From Saccharobesus litoralis (GTDB taxonomy: Bacteria; Pseudomonadota; Gammaproteobacteria; Enterobacterales; Alteromonadaceae), in NCBI RefSeq assembly GCF_003063625.1, contig NZ_CP026604.1, positions 806,001 through 870,000 on the forward strand: 64,000 bases of DNA. The letters are read 5' to 3'. Within the stretch, counting starts at the first letter, position 1; each line of letters starts with the position of its first letter. Below the pieces are notes generated by a model. It was given only the letters and a program-made list of their open reading frames with translations. It searched no databases and was not told where the DNA came from. Positions 10,295 to 19,855 of this stretch are shown here, one piece after another. The position numbers and the translations under genes were made by a program.

Positions 10295-10906
10295 TCAGCT
10301 TAGAATTGAGCTTAACTGCCCTTGTAAACTAGCTGTTGTGCTATAGCCCAAAGTTAGCGGCAATGCGCGGTTATCTTGATCAATATAAAACAAGGCGGGG
10401 AAGCCAGAAACTTGTAATTGTAGACTCAAGCCAAGATGTAGCTGCAAATTTTGTTCAGTTGTAGATGATTGAAAAACCTCGGTAAAGGCTTGTTTATCTA
10501 AGCCTATATGAACGGCACATTCAACTAAGGTTTGCGGCAAAGAAGGGTTTAGTGCTTGTTGGTAGTAAGCCGATTGAATCGCTTTAACCATGGATTGAGC
10601 ACTTTGTGCTTTTATTGTTTGCGCAGCAATAACCGCGCGACATGCTGGGTAAGTCGAGCGATATGGTGTATTGAGTGCCCAAAAGTCATGATTAAATGTC
10701 ACCTTAGTTTTACTTTCAATTTGCTGCCAATAAGTAGCAATAGTTTGCTGTAAATGTTCAGGCATGGGTTGATCTGTGTCCGGCGCTAAGCCACCCATCA
10801 CCCAATCAACTTCGGCCGTAGGGTGTTGCTGTAAAAAGCCTTCCAACTCAGGTTGAAAGGCATAACACCAAGCACACATAGGATCCATCACATAAACTAA
10901 CTGCAT
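10295..10906 (-). CDS. DsbA-family thioredoxin-fold protein (CAWC)
   Basis: The 203-residue cytoplasmic-type protein starts with MQLVYVMDPMCAWCYAF, placing a CxxC redox pair (Cys11, Cys14) at the end of the first strand as in the DsbA / 2-hydroxychromene-2-carboxylate isomerase clan. A cis-Pro candidate follows in VSGFPALF near residue 170. It lacks a signal peptide, so it is not the periplasmic oxidase DsbA itself but the cytosolic DSBA-like group, whose substrates are mostly unknown. GGGAAG precedes the ATG by seven bases. The 36-bp gap from selO suggests co-transcription with it. Confidence 0.8.
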   Translation of the reverse strand: MQLVYVMDPMCAWCYAFQPELEGFLQQHPTAEVDWVMGGLAPDTDQPMPEHLQQTIATYWQQIESKTKVTFNHDFWALNTPYRSTYPACRAVIAAQTIKAQSAQSMVKAIQSAYYQQALNPSLPQTLVECAVHIGLDKQAFTEVFQSSTTEQNLQLHLGLSLQLQVSGFPALFYIDQDNRALPLTLGYSTTASLQGQLSSILS

Positions 10907-10942
10907 AACTTAACTTCCCTACCTTCTTGCAACAAAACTAAT

Positions 10943-12688
10943 CTAAGACGAACAACTATAGTGATTAACGCCGCCGACATTGAGCAATTCATTAGGGCGA
11001 AGTTGATAAAACTTGTCTTCAATCATTTTAGTTTGCTCATCATACGGGTTGGTTAATACTTGCTGTAGCTCGTTGATTAAACGGTAATCGCCTGCAGCAG
11101 CTTGTTGATAGGCGGGAACGACTAACCATTCTCGCCACGTGTATTTAGGATTAACCCGTTTCATTTGGTTGCTAATTTGCTCGGCATATTTTGGCGCGTT
11201 AATGTGCTCTCGCCACTTGTCTAACCATTGTTGCCATTTATTTTGTTTTTCTTCTGACAACGCATAATAAAAACAGCCTGTTAAACTGCTGATATATTGC
11301 GGCACATGTGAGAGCTCACGAAACAGCATATTAAAATCAGCAGCGCTTTCTACCATGAGTTGTAATAAGCCGACAACAAGATCGGAATCATATTGCGCTA
11401 AGCCTAATTTTTCTGCCCACATGCTCTCAAGCTTTTGGCGCATAATAGGGGTAAAATCCGCACGAATGGCTTTAAGTTTGTCTAACGCTTGCGGATCATC
11501 TTGTAATAAAGGCTCTAGGCTCAAATAAAACATATTAAAGTTTTGTTCAGCCGCCATGGGTTGATTCAAAAACGAAAAGTGTTGACCGCCGCCAGTCCAA
11601 GGTTGAAAACCGGCTTCAAATAATTCACAAAAACCAAACGGCCCATAATCGAGTGTATAGCCACCGGCTGCACAGTTATCGCTGTTGAAATTACCCTGAC
11701 AAAAACCAACCCGCAACCAATCGGCAATTAAGCTGATTAAACGCTCGCGAAATGCCACAGCGAGTTGCAAGATTTGTTCAGACAAGGGCAAATTAGTATC
11801 GATCTGCTCTGAGTATTCTCTCGCGATAAGGTGCTGCACTATGTCTTGCAATTCTTGTTGAGCATTATCATGTTCATTTTTTCGTGCACGCCGTGCAAAC
11901 AATTCAAGTTGACCGACGCGTAAAAATGACGGTGCGACCCGAGTTGAAATAGCTACAGGATTCGACACCATGATCTCAGGATCATGCGAGCGTGAGCCTT
12001 CGTAGTACCAAGGCCGGTCGACTTTTTCGGTTTTTGAGACAAATAAACTTAACGAGCGCGAGGTTTCTATACCTAATGCCGCCATGTGCTCTTGTGCCAG
12101 AAACTCGCGCACGCTAGAGCGCAATACCGCGCGACCATCACCACCACGACAATATGGCGTTCGCCCTGCGCCTTTGAGCTGCATTTCCCAACGTTTGCCT
12201 TGGCTGACTAATTCCAATACTGAAATTGCGCGACCGTCACCATAACCATTACCGGTTCTAAACGGACATTGTTGCGTGTATTCGGTACCGTAAATTGATA
12301 ATGCATAGCCAGTCGCCCACCCCATCGAGCGCATCGACGTTGGTAAGTGGCTCATGTCGCCAGAAAACAAGCGACTAAAATCACTATTGGTTGCTAATTC
12401 ATCAGCAAAGCCAAGCTCAGAAAATAAGCTTGGACTATGTGCAATATACTCTGGCTCAGCCAGCGGTGTAGGATTAACTGGCACATAATGCCCAGAAAAC
12501 ACTTGTCGAGGATTGTGATCAACACCGTTGTTTGACGCTTGAGGATCTGGCGTTAAATTGTCAAGCAAGGAGTAATCGGCCAATTGCGCAAGTTCAGTAA
12601 AACTTGTTACTTTATCTGAGTTAGTCGCTGTGAGATCTGCCGTGTCTTTCATGGTTTGAGCACTATTAGGTTTGAATGAAAAACGCAT
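10943..12688 (-). CDS. selO: Protein adenylyltransferase SelO (YdiU)
   Basis: The 581-residue protein is a full-length SelO pseudokinase. This family transfers AMP from ATP to Ser/Thr/Tyr of target proteins and is linked to redox stress. Visible signatures are [34 protein letters not shown] (metal-binding Asp) and the C-terminal CSS, where eukaryotic SelO carries selenocysteine in place of this Cys. The pairing with a thioredoxin-fold gene just downstream fits the redox theme. It is a housekeeping gene placed between ulvan-locus blocks. Confidence 0.95.
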   Translation of the reverse strand: MRFSFKPNSAQTMKDTADLTATNSDKVTSFTELAQLADYSLLDNLTPDPQASNNGVDHNPRQVFSGHYVPVNPTPLAEPEYIAHSPSLFSELGFADELATNSDFSRLFSGDMSHLPTSMRSMGWATGYALSIYGTEYTQQCPFRTGNGYGDGRAISVLELVSQGKRWEMQLKGAGRTPYCRGGDGRAVLRSSVREFLAQEHMAALGIETSRSLSLFVSKTEKVDRPWYYEGSRSHDPEIMVSNPVAISTRVAPSFLRVGQLELFARRARKNEHDNAQQELQDIVQHLIAREYSEQIDTNLPLSEQILQLAVAFRERLISLIADWLRVGFCQGNFNSDNCAAGGYTLDYGPFGFCELFEAGFQPWTGGGQHFSFLNQPMAAEQNFNMFYLSLEPLLQDDPQALDKLKAIRADFTPIMRQKLESMWAEKLGLAQYDSDLVVGLLQLMVESAADFNMLFRELSHVPQYISSLTGCFYYALSEEKQNKWQQWLDKWREHINAPKYAEQISNQMKRVNPKYTWREWLVVPAYQQAAAGDYRLINELQQVLTNPYDEQTKMIEDKFYQLRPNELLNVGGVNHYSCSS

Positions 12689-13140
12689 AAGTTCAGCTCG
12701 AACACCACGCCATTCATTGTTAAATCTGATAATTCAACGCTACCAGAGTACGCAGGGTAAAACCAGAGACAATTCGTGTGGTTTTTAAGAGCCGATTATG
12801 ACCTAACAGCGCTAGTAAAATTATTCAGTGTCAATTACTTAGACCTAACAATGTTTATCCAACAAAAGTCACTGGATCCCCGCATGCGCGAGGATGACGA
12901 GGGTATTTTCCTAATCTATGTTGAAAAATACCGAATTATCGATCTAAAAAACGTTTCTGCTCAAAACAGTAAAGCTACCAACAACTCGTTTGCCAAATAA
13001 AATGACTTTTACAATTCGCTACCTGCTGGGTAGCTATTTTTAATCATCGACGAAGTTGCTCAGGTGATAAAAATTGACGACTAAAACAAAAAAGCCGCTG
13101 GTTACATCCAGCGGCTTTTAAAAGTTTGAATAAATATTGT
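12689..13140. repeat. Gene-free interval with dispersed repeat and terminator
   Basis: About 12848-12925 matches, in inverted orientation, part of the repeat at 26085-26200 (GGATCCCCGCATGCGCGAGG and flanks); a 74-codon open frame lying across it is rejected. GCTACC...GGTAGC forms a small palindrome at 13018-13034. The GH2 terminator follows at 13090. Nothing else is seen. Confidence 0.55.
13090..13119 (-). terminator. Intrinsic terminator of the sulfatase-sulfatase-GH2 operon
   Basis: AAAAGCCGCTGG (13090-13101), a six-base loop and CCAGCGGCTTTT (13108-13119) form a perfect 12-bp stem. In the reverse-strand sense it is followed by a run of T, so it ends the GH2 transcript. Confidence 0.85.
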
Positions 13141-16100
13141 TTATTCTAAAACAAATTGGTCAATACTTGGTCCGCTATGGCCTATGGTTCTAAACTCAAT
13201 GTGGTTAGCACCTTTAACCAAAGTGAACTTGGCAACTGCGCTTTCACTCCATTTGCTGTCCCAGCTACCGGTAGGTTCAAATTCGACAACTGCGGCTTTT
13301 TTATTATTGATATAAATCGCTAATGGGCGTTTCGATTTTTTATCATTATGAGTGTAGCGGAACACGGCTTTGTATACGCCCTCTTCGCCATCATTTTCAT
13401 GATACCAGTACATGGAACCTTCTTTATCATTAAAGGTACCGTAACCACCGCCATGAACACCATGGGCATTGGTTACTGCGGCGGCACCGCCTTTGTATTC
13501 GGCTGCTTCACCTTGCATAGACAAGCCACGGCCAATCCACATGTTTGCTGAGTTTTCATCGCCCCAAAATATGCCAACACCGTCGCCAAAACTCTGTTGC
13601 ATATCTAGCACAGGTTTACCGTTAACAAAAACCTTAGCGTAAACTGTGTCACCGTTTTTCACGCTAAACGGTTTGTTGTAAGCCATCATTTGTGTAGCGT
13701 ATGGGTCGTTAACCGTATAACGGATCTCGACGTCTTGTTGTTGATAGCGCGCGCTGTCGGTTAACGCTACGTATTGCACATCAATGCTGACTTGGTTAGA
13801 TAAACGTAATGCTTCGTCGCCAACAATAGCGCCGATCATGGCGTATTCTCGAGCTTGTGGGTATTTAACTTCAACAAAGGCGCGAGTTTTCCCCATAAAC
13901 AGCGGACGGAAATTAGCACGTGTCCGGTTGGTATGTTCGTAAGGTGAACCGTTTTCTAACGCTTTCACTTTTACGCCGTCAGTAAAGTGGTAATAAACCT
14001 TGTGCGCACCATAAGGATAGAATGTTTGGTTTTTATCCACTGTCTCTGATGAAATCACTTTAGCGGTATCAAAACCTGATTCGGCGTTGAAAACTTCAAC
14101 GTCGTGCTTAAGTGCCTCAGGCGAACCTGCAGTTTTTAAGGTTTTTTCGAGTACTTTTTTACCGCCTTTGTAACCAACTGCGGTTAAAGTTCCTTGTTGC
14201 CATGGCACAAACCATTCGCATTGCATTTCTTCCGCTTTCAAGCCTGGTTTATCACGACCTAACGATTTTCCATTTAGAAATAATTCAACTTCATCTAGGT
14301 TTGAGTAAACCCAGACTGGAATTTTAGTGCCTTGCTTCATGGTTGGATGCGTCCAACTAGGCAAAATATGCAGTGATGGTTTGTCTAACCACTGGCTGCG
14401 GTATAAATGGAACAAGTCTTTTTTGAAGCCTGCTAAATCTAATGCGCCGCCCATAAAAGCAATGAAAGGCCAACCACCATGGGCTAAACCTGCTTCTCCG
14501 TGGTAATCAAAACCTGTCCAACGGAAGTGACCAGAATGGTGTGGTAAATCACGAGCCATTTCCCAGTTTTTACGCGCGCTGATACGTACTGTGGCATTAT
14601 CGTAAGATGAATTTAAATGTTGTTTTTGGTTGACCCAATCTTTTGGATCTTGCCAATCGTAAAAGAAGATCTCTTTGTCTGTGATATTAGGTAAATCAAA
14701 GGTGTTGCTTTTCGGGCCATCGCGCCACCAAGTTTGGGTTCGATAATATCCGCGAGTTTGCCATGTGTGTGGCGCTTCGGTTGAGACAAATGGGCGATCA
14801 AAGCGGCGTTTAAAGAAACTCTTACCTTCAGAGCCACCATTAATACCAACAACGTCCATACCTTCTTTATTCGTTGAACCAGATGTGACTAAACGAGTTG
14901 GGTCAAACTCTTTAACGGCTTTAACTAGCTCAGGCGCAATTTTACCATGAGTTTCGTTACCCACACTGTAAATGATGATTGAAGGGTGATTACGATTACG
15001 CGTAACCCATTCTTCAATATCGGTTTTCCACCATTTATCAAAATGGTACGCACCGTAATCATGTAAGGCTTTTTGCTTCCAACCATCAAATATTTCATCC
15101 ATTAGCATCAAGCCTAACTCGTCAGCTAATTCATAAAACATTGGTGGATATGGGTTGTGACCAAGACGAATAGCATTAACGCCCATGTCTTTTAGTAATT
15201 GCATTTTCCAGCGTAACAAGGGTTTCGTCCAAGCGCCGCCAACTGGGCCGCCTTCATAGTGCTCGGCCACACCTTGAATTTTAACGTTTTTACCGTTAAT
15301 CCAAAAACCCGTATCGGTTTTCCACGCAATGTCGCGCACACCAAATTTCGTGTTGTCGCTGTCAATAATCTCACCCTTGTAAGCAATATCGACATTTAAC
15401 GAATATAGATAGGCATCATGTGGGTTCCAGCGCTTGGCATTATTCATTTCAAAAGCGAACTGGTACTTATCTTGTTGCTTAAGTTTAGCGAGGCTTGATT
15501 GCCCAGATAACACTTGCTTACCGTTTTGATCAGTCACTTGGTAGTGCACTTTATAGTCAGCAATACGTTTAACGTTATTGCTTAGTTCAAATGCCGTTTG
15601 TACTGTGGTTTTATTACCCACTTTAGGTGTGTGAACAAATAATGAGTTGTGTTTAATATGGATTGGATTTACCACGACTAAACGCACTGGGGCGTATATA
15701 CCACCAGGATGATACCAGCGAGCTGAGGGTTGTAATTCGTTATCAACCCGTACACTAATAACGTTATTATCACGATTTAACAACTCAGTGATGTCATATT
15801 GAAAGCTAATGTACCCGTAAGGACGCTTACCCAGTAATTGGCCATTTAGCCACACTTCGCTATTCATATAAACGCCGTCAAATTGAATAAAAACCTGTTT
15901 GCCTTGCCACTGGTTGTCAAACGCAAAGTGTTTGCGATACCAAGCCAGTCCACCGCCATGATTTCCGCCAAATTGCTTTTGTGATCCCTCTTTGGTGACA
16001 CCTTCTTCAAAAATATAATCGTGCGGGACATCCAGCACTGTCCAACCGCTATCATTGTGGTCGATATTTTTATAGGCTGCATGATCTCCTAATTGGAATT

Positions 16101-16245
16101 TCCAATTGTGATTAAAATTAATTTCTTGTCTGACTTGATTGCTATCAGCAGCATGGGCGGTATTGATAGCCATTAGCCCAGCCGCTAAAAACATTAACAT
16201 GGTGATTTGCCGATAAAACCATGTAGGTGATTTATTCATTTTCAT
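13141..16245 (-). CDS. GH2 family secreted glycoside hydrolase with C-terminal CBM-like domain
   Basis: The 1034-residue enzyme has a signal peptide ending NTAHA, the GH2 sugar-binding jelly roll (about 35-200), an immunoglobulin-like domain (about 200-310) and the TIM barrel (about 310-600) with acid/base Glu431 in SVGNETHG and probable nucleophile Glu490 in FVSTEAPHTW. Further beta domains follow, and the last ~130 residues (GEAAEYKGG to the end) resemble a CBM35-like module. GH2 enzymes are retaining exo-hydrolases (beta-galactosidase, beta-glucuronidase and others); the sequence alone does not settle which. In this context it probably trims ulvan oligosaccharides. The ATG at 16245 is chosen because AAAGG lies nine bases before it; the longer reading to 16272 lacks this. 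It is last in an operon with two sulfatases. Confidence 0.88.
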   Translation of the reverse strand: MKMNKSPTWFYRQITMLMFLAAGLMAINTAHAADSNQVRQEINFNHNWKFQLGDHAAYKNIDHNDSGWTVLDVPHDYIFEEGVTKEGSQKQFGGNHGGGLAWYRKHFAFDNQWQGKQVFIQFDGVYMNSEVWLNGQLLGKRPYGYISFQYDITELLNRDNNVISVRVDNELQPSARWYHPGGIYAPVRLVVVNPIHIKHNSLFVHTPKVGNKTTVQTAFELSNNVKRIADYKVHYQVTDQNGKQVLSGQSSLAKLKQQDKYQFAFEMNNAKRWNPHDAYLYSLNVDIAYKGEIIDSDNTKFGVRDIAWKTDTGFWINGKNVKIQGVAEHYEGGPVGGAWTKPLLRWKMQLLKDMGVNAIRLGHNPYPPMFYELADELGLMLMDEIFDGWKQKALHDYGAYHFDKWWKTDIEEWVTRNRNHPSIIIYSVGNETHGKIAPELVKAVKEFDPTRLVTSGSTNKEGMDVVGINGGSEGKSFFKRRFDRPFVSTEAPHTWQTRGYYRTQTWWRDGPKSNTFDLPNITDKEIFFYDWQDPKDWVNQKQHLNSSYDNATVRISARKNWEMARDLPHHSGHFRWTGFDYHGEAGLAHGGWPFIAFMGGALDLAGFKKDLFHLYRSQWLDKPSLHILPSWTHPTMKQGTKIPVWVYSNLDEVELFLNGKSLGRDKPGLKAEEMQCEWFVPWQQGTLTAVGYKGGKKVLEKTLKTAGSPEALKHDVEVFNAESGFDTAKVISSETVDKNQTFYPYGAHKVYYHFTDGVKVKALENGSPYEHTNRTRANFRPLFMGKTRAFVEVKYPQAREYAMIGAIVGDEALRLSNQVSIDVQYVALTDSARYQQQDVEIRYTVNDPYATQMMAYNKPFSVKNGDTVYAKVFVNGKPVLDMQQSFGDGVGIFWGDENSANMWIGRGLSMQGEAAEYKGGAAAVTNAHGVHGGGYGTFNDKEGSMYWYHENDGEEGVYKAVFRYTHNDKKSKRPLAIYINNKKAAVVEFEPTGSWDSKWSESAVAKFTLVKGANHIEFRTIGHSGPSIDQFVLE

Positions 16246-16314
16246 ATGTCTGTACCTTTCTGGGGTTCTCATGTATTTTATTCATAAAATATTGTGTCGG
16301 TTGTTGTGACTTAA

Positions 16315-17937
16315 TCACTGATCTTTGTTGGGCCAATAATCAAAATTCCATGCATCCATAAAAGAAGGCGTGCGAGATGTTTTCATTAAATGTTCTGCTT
16401 GCTTCACTATGTCTGGGTGAAGGTTGGCAAGGTTATGGGTTTCAGATGGATCTTGCTTTAAGTTATACAATTCCACTGGTGGGTTGACTCGCTGACCTTT
16501 TTTAAAGAAACGTACGGCTTTCCAATCACCATTAATGTCATCTCGAATACGCACCGCTTGGGCATGAAAGCCATTTGGCCGGTGAAATTCCCAATACAAA
16601 CTGTCATGTTGCTTTTGATTTGCTTTATTGAGCAAGGTCGGTAAAAACGATATACCATCGGTTTTTGTGGTTAACTTGACTCCGCCTAAATCAGCAAGTG
16701 TTGGTAAGACATCCCAAAAAGCAGAAACATGCTCTGTGGTTTTACCTTGAGCAATTTTATTTGGCCAGCGAGCTATGGTTGGCATGCGAATACCACCTTC
16801 GTATAAGTCACGTTTGTAACCTCGATACGGGCCATTACTGTCAAAAAACTCCATATCTGCCCCACCCTCTTTACTCGGACCATTGTCACTGGTGAAAATA
16901 ATTAAGGTGTTTTCATCTAAATTGAGCTCTTTTAACAGCGCTTGTACTTGGCCAACCCCTTGGTCAATGTGGCTGATCATGGCAGCGCGCGCCGCACGCG
17001 GTCGTCTTTGCGGTAGGTATCTATTTTGCGTATTTACGCCATACGGTGTTTCTGCAAAGTTGTATTTATCTATTTCTTCTTCTGGTGCTTGAAGCGCAGC
17101 GTGAGGGCCTGCGTAAGCTAAATATAAAAAGAACGGCTTATCTTTATTTTGTTTAATATATCTAAGGGCATCTTGAGTTAAACGCTCTTGAGCAAAATCT
17201 TCACGTAAATAAGCTTGATAACTTTGTGGATCATACGGGTCAACGCCCTCAGGTAGTGACTGATGTGGATTAACCCATTCGTTGTTTAGCGCAAACCACT
17301 GGTCATTTTTCCATAAATGGGTTGGGTAATGATTGTGCGCTTGCTTTTGGTCCATATAACCAAAAAAATAATCAAAACCTTGTTTGGTCGGCATGCCGTA
17401 AGAACCAGGGCCGCCTAGCCCCCACTTACCAATAAGCGCGGTTTGATAACCCGCTTGTTTCATTACCGTACCTAATGTGGTCGTATTGGGGGTTAACGGT
17501 AGTTGACCAAATTCTTCTTCATCAGAAAAACCGCCTAACTCATAGTTTCCGCGAATTTGATTATGGCCTGAATGTAAGCCTGTCATTAGAGCCGCGCGCG
17601 AAGGCGCACAAACCGTGCTGCCAGCATAATGCTGAGTAAAAGTTAAGCCTTCATTGGCTAGTTTTTGCAGGTTAGGTGTCCGAATTTTTTGCTGGCCGTA
17701 CGGCTCAATATCCCCTATGCCAAGGTCATCAACGATTATATAAATAACATTGGGTTTATTTTTAGTTGCAAGGTTGGTTTGTTCTACAATTGACTTATCG
17801 GGTGTGGACATTAATGAGCAACCGCTAACTGCCGCAATCAATCCGCATGCCATTAACGATTTATTAATTTGCTTAAGCACAGAGGTTAACTCCATCTTTT
17901 TAATCATAGGGTGTTTCAACATGGGTAGAACTGCCAT
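16315..17937 (-). CDS. Arylsulfatase-type S1 sulfatase, lipoprotein, Cys-type
   Basis: The 540-residue alkaline-phosphatase-superfamily sulfatase has a lipoprotein signal (VSGC, Cys40), the metal-binding VDD near residue 70, and the formylglycine signature C110-A-P-S-R. Also present are GKWGLGG, the HNHYP segment and FTSDNGPSKEGG, all typical of family S1. Cys110 must be oxidised to formylglycine before the enzyme works. The ATG at 17937 lies one base after the TAA of the upstream sulfatase gene (17939-17941), so translation is probably coupled and the first ATG is favoured. It removes sulfate esters from algal oligosaccharides; the position specificity cannot be read here. Confidence 0.9.
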   Translation of the reverse strand: MAVLPMLKHPMIKKMELTSVLKQINKSLMACGLIAAVSGCSLMSTPDKSIVEQTNLATKNKPNVIYIIVDDLGIGDIEPYGQQKIRTPNLQKLANEGLTFTQHYAGSTVCAPSRAALMTGLHSGHNQIRGNYELGGFSDEEEFGQLPLTPNTTTLGTVMKQAGYQTALIGKWGLGGPGSYGMPTKQGFDYFFGYMDQKQAHNHYPTHLWKNDQWFALNNEWVNPHQSLPEGVDPYDPQSYQAYLREDFAQERLTQDALRYIKQNKDKPFFLYLAYAGPHAALQAPEEEIDKYNFAETPYGVNTQNRYLPQRRPRAARAAMISHIDQGVGQVQALLKELNLDENTLIIFTSDNGPSKEGGADMEFFDSNGPYRGYKRDLYEGGIRMPTIARWPNKIAQGKTTEHVSAFWDVLPTLADLGGVKLTTKTDGISFLPTLLNKANQKQHDSLYWEFHRPNGFHAQAVRIRDDINGDWKAVRFFKKGQRVNPPVELYNLKQDPSETHNLANLHPDIVKQAEHLMKTSRTPSFMDAWNFDYWPNKDQ

Positions 17938-17938
17938 A

Positions 17939-19471
17939 TTACCTACGCCCCTTAGCTAACAATCGCTTCTTGGTATATTCAGCAGTAAACTTGGCATCGT
18001 ATTTAGGATTCAACTTTGTTGGCACAGGCGCGCCAATATCAAGACGCCAATTATTCATTTCATTGCTTAAGCTATTGACCACATCGGGTAGATATTGAAC
18101 TAGGTTGACATGCTCACCTAAGTCATTTTCTAAGTCATACAGCTCGTAGCTGTTATCTTCAAAGTAGTGATGCAGTTTCCATTTACCCTTACGCATTGTC
18201 GTACCGGGACGCGTGCGGAATAAGGGATCGCGACTTTGGTCGGCTCTAGGGTTGTAAGCGTGCAAATAGATAGGAAAGTGCCAGAACAAGCTGCGTTCAA
18301 GCAGCGACTTTTTATCAGCCGTTTTTATATCAAGTAAGGTAGCCGATAAATCAACGCCGTCTAAAGTCTGAGTACTGACATCAGCACCGATAATATTGGC
18401 TAATGTCGGATAAAAATCGGCATTAATCACTGGTGTGTTATCCGTTTTAGCTTTGATTTTTTTCGGCCATGAAACGACCAGTGGAACACGTGTTCCCCCT
18501 TCGTAATAACTGCCCTTACCTCCACGTAGCGGATCCTGATAAGCAATTGAACGAATACCACCATTATCTGAGGTGAAAATAACCAGCGTATTATCGACTA
18601 AGTTTTGTTCATGCAGGCTACGCATAATGCGGCCAATGTTGATATCCATTAGCTCAACCATGGCAGCATAGGTGGCGTGTCTTTCGTTACGCACGCGGGG
18701 GTGACTTAAATATTTTTCTTTTACAGAATCGATTGCCTGTAATGGTGTATGAACCGTGTAGTAAGGCACATAAGCGAAAAAAGGTTGGTCTTTAACAGTT
18801 GCAATCCATGACAATACTTCACTTGTAATGCGGTTAGGCAAATACTCGCCATCTGGACCGTTTTCTAAAAAGGGTAAATCGTAAGGACTAAAATACGATT
18901 TTGGATGGCCTTTTATATAACCCGCTACGTTATGATCAAAACCTTGAGTTTTGGCATCATGCCCTAAATGCCATTTACCGAATGAACCTGTGCTATAACC
19001 GACAGATTTAAACACTTCAGCCAGTGTGATGATGTCATCATTAAGAATGTCAACGTTAGGCTCAGGGATCAGTTTTCGCGTTTTGTCATTGCCTCGTGCC
19101 GACGGTGAAACCGTATAAACTCCATGCCTTGGCGAATATTGGCCGCTCATTAACACGGCTCTGCTCGGTGCGCAGTTAGCCGCCCCCGCGTATGCGTCTG
19201 TGTAAACAGCGCTTTTGGCCGCTAGCGCATCAATATTTGGCGTTTGAAAAACACTGGTAAAATCGTTGTAGCCGACATCAGCCCAACCTAAATCATCAAC
19301 CACTATCATAATGACATTAGGTTGAGATGTTATTTGAGGCTGAACTATAGCTTGAGCTTGCGAATGGCTTGTCGTTTTAGCCTGCGCTATCGTCAAACAA
19401 GACAATAATAGCCAAACGCAACTACGCAGATACCATTTAGATAAACCCCAAAAACAATTACGTTTGATCAT
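17939..19471 (-). CDS. S1 family sulfatase, Cys-type, secreted
   Basis: The 510-residue sulfatase has a signal peptide ending in TIAQA, VDDLGWADVGYND as the N-terminal metal motif, C100-A-P-S-R for formylglycine formation, GKWHLGHD and FTSDNGG. It is the first gene of the operon sulfatase-sulfatase-GH2. The ATG at 19471 gives a clean signal peptide; in-frame starts at 19504 (ATG) and 19516 (TTG) are possible. A TTACTACCC element lies 84 bp upstream, like those before the lyase genes, which suggests common regulation. Sulfatase function is sure; the sulfated sugar it acts on (rhamnose-3-sulfate in ulvan is the obvious candidate) is inferred from context. Confidence 0.9.
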   Translation of the reverse strand: MIKRNCFWGLSKWYLRSCVWLLLSCLTIAQAKTTSHSQAQAIVQPQITSQPNVIMIVVDDLGWADVGYNDFTSVFQTPNIDALAAKSAVYTDAYAGAANCAPSRAVLMSGQYSPRHGVYTVSPSARGNDKTRKLIPEPNVDILNDDIITLAEVFKSVGYSTGSFGKWHLGHDAKTQGFDHNVAGYIKGHPKSYFSPYDLPFLENGPDGEYLPNRITSEVLSWIATVKDQPFFAYVPYYTVHTPLQAIDSVKEKYLSHPRVRNERHATYAAMVELMDINIGRIMRSLHEQNLVDNTLVIFTSDNGGIRSIAYQDPLRGGKGSYYEGGTRVPLVVSWPKKIKAKTDNTPVINADFYPTLANIIGADVSTQTLDGVDLSATLLDIKTADKKSLLERSLFWHFPIYLHAYNPRADQSRDPLFRTRPGTTMRKGKWKLHHYFEDNSYELYDLENDLGEHVNLVQYLPDVVNSLSNEMNNWRLDIGAPVPTKLNPKYDAKFTAEYTKKRLLAKGRR

Positions 19472-19855
19472 TGCTGTTAATTCACTCCACTCTACACAAA
19501 TCATTACGAAACCCAAATTTGAGCGCCTATAAGAAAAGCGTCGAAAGTAAGAAGTTACTACCCGCTCAAACGAAATTATTTACGCCATAGAGCTGTTTCA
19601 ATTTAATTTTGATTAGTTGAAGCGAGCCTTTAGCAGCATTGCTGCTAATGTCGAAATAAATTTCGACCTACACGGATGTAGGGAATGCCGTTAAGCGTCG
19701 GGAACAGCGTACGGCGACCTACATGGATGTAGGGAATGCCTTTAAGCGTCAGGAACAGCGTACGGCGACCTAAAATATTGCGTCGCTTTCAACTAATACA
19801 AACATGCGCCCTATCCGTTAGGACGCAGGTTTAAGCCGACCTTTTTAAAGGTCTA
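19472..19855. repeat. Sulfatase operon upstream region with 51-bp tandem repeat
   Basis: Two adjacent ~51-bp units (19671-19721 and 19722-19772) share CGGATGTAGGGAATGCC / TGGATGTAGGGAATGCC starts and AACAGCGTACGGCGACCT ends. Just before them is the palindrome GTCGAAATAAATTTCGAC. The promoter side carries TTACTACCC (19555-19563). No gene is seen. Confidence 0.6.

Noticed and set aside
12776-13000. 74-codon forward frame with an MREDDEG-like phrase
   Set aside because: This phrase is a translated intergenic repeat that also occurs at 26.1 and 51.4 kb.
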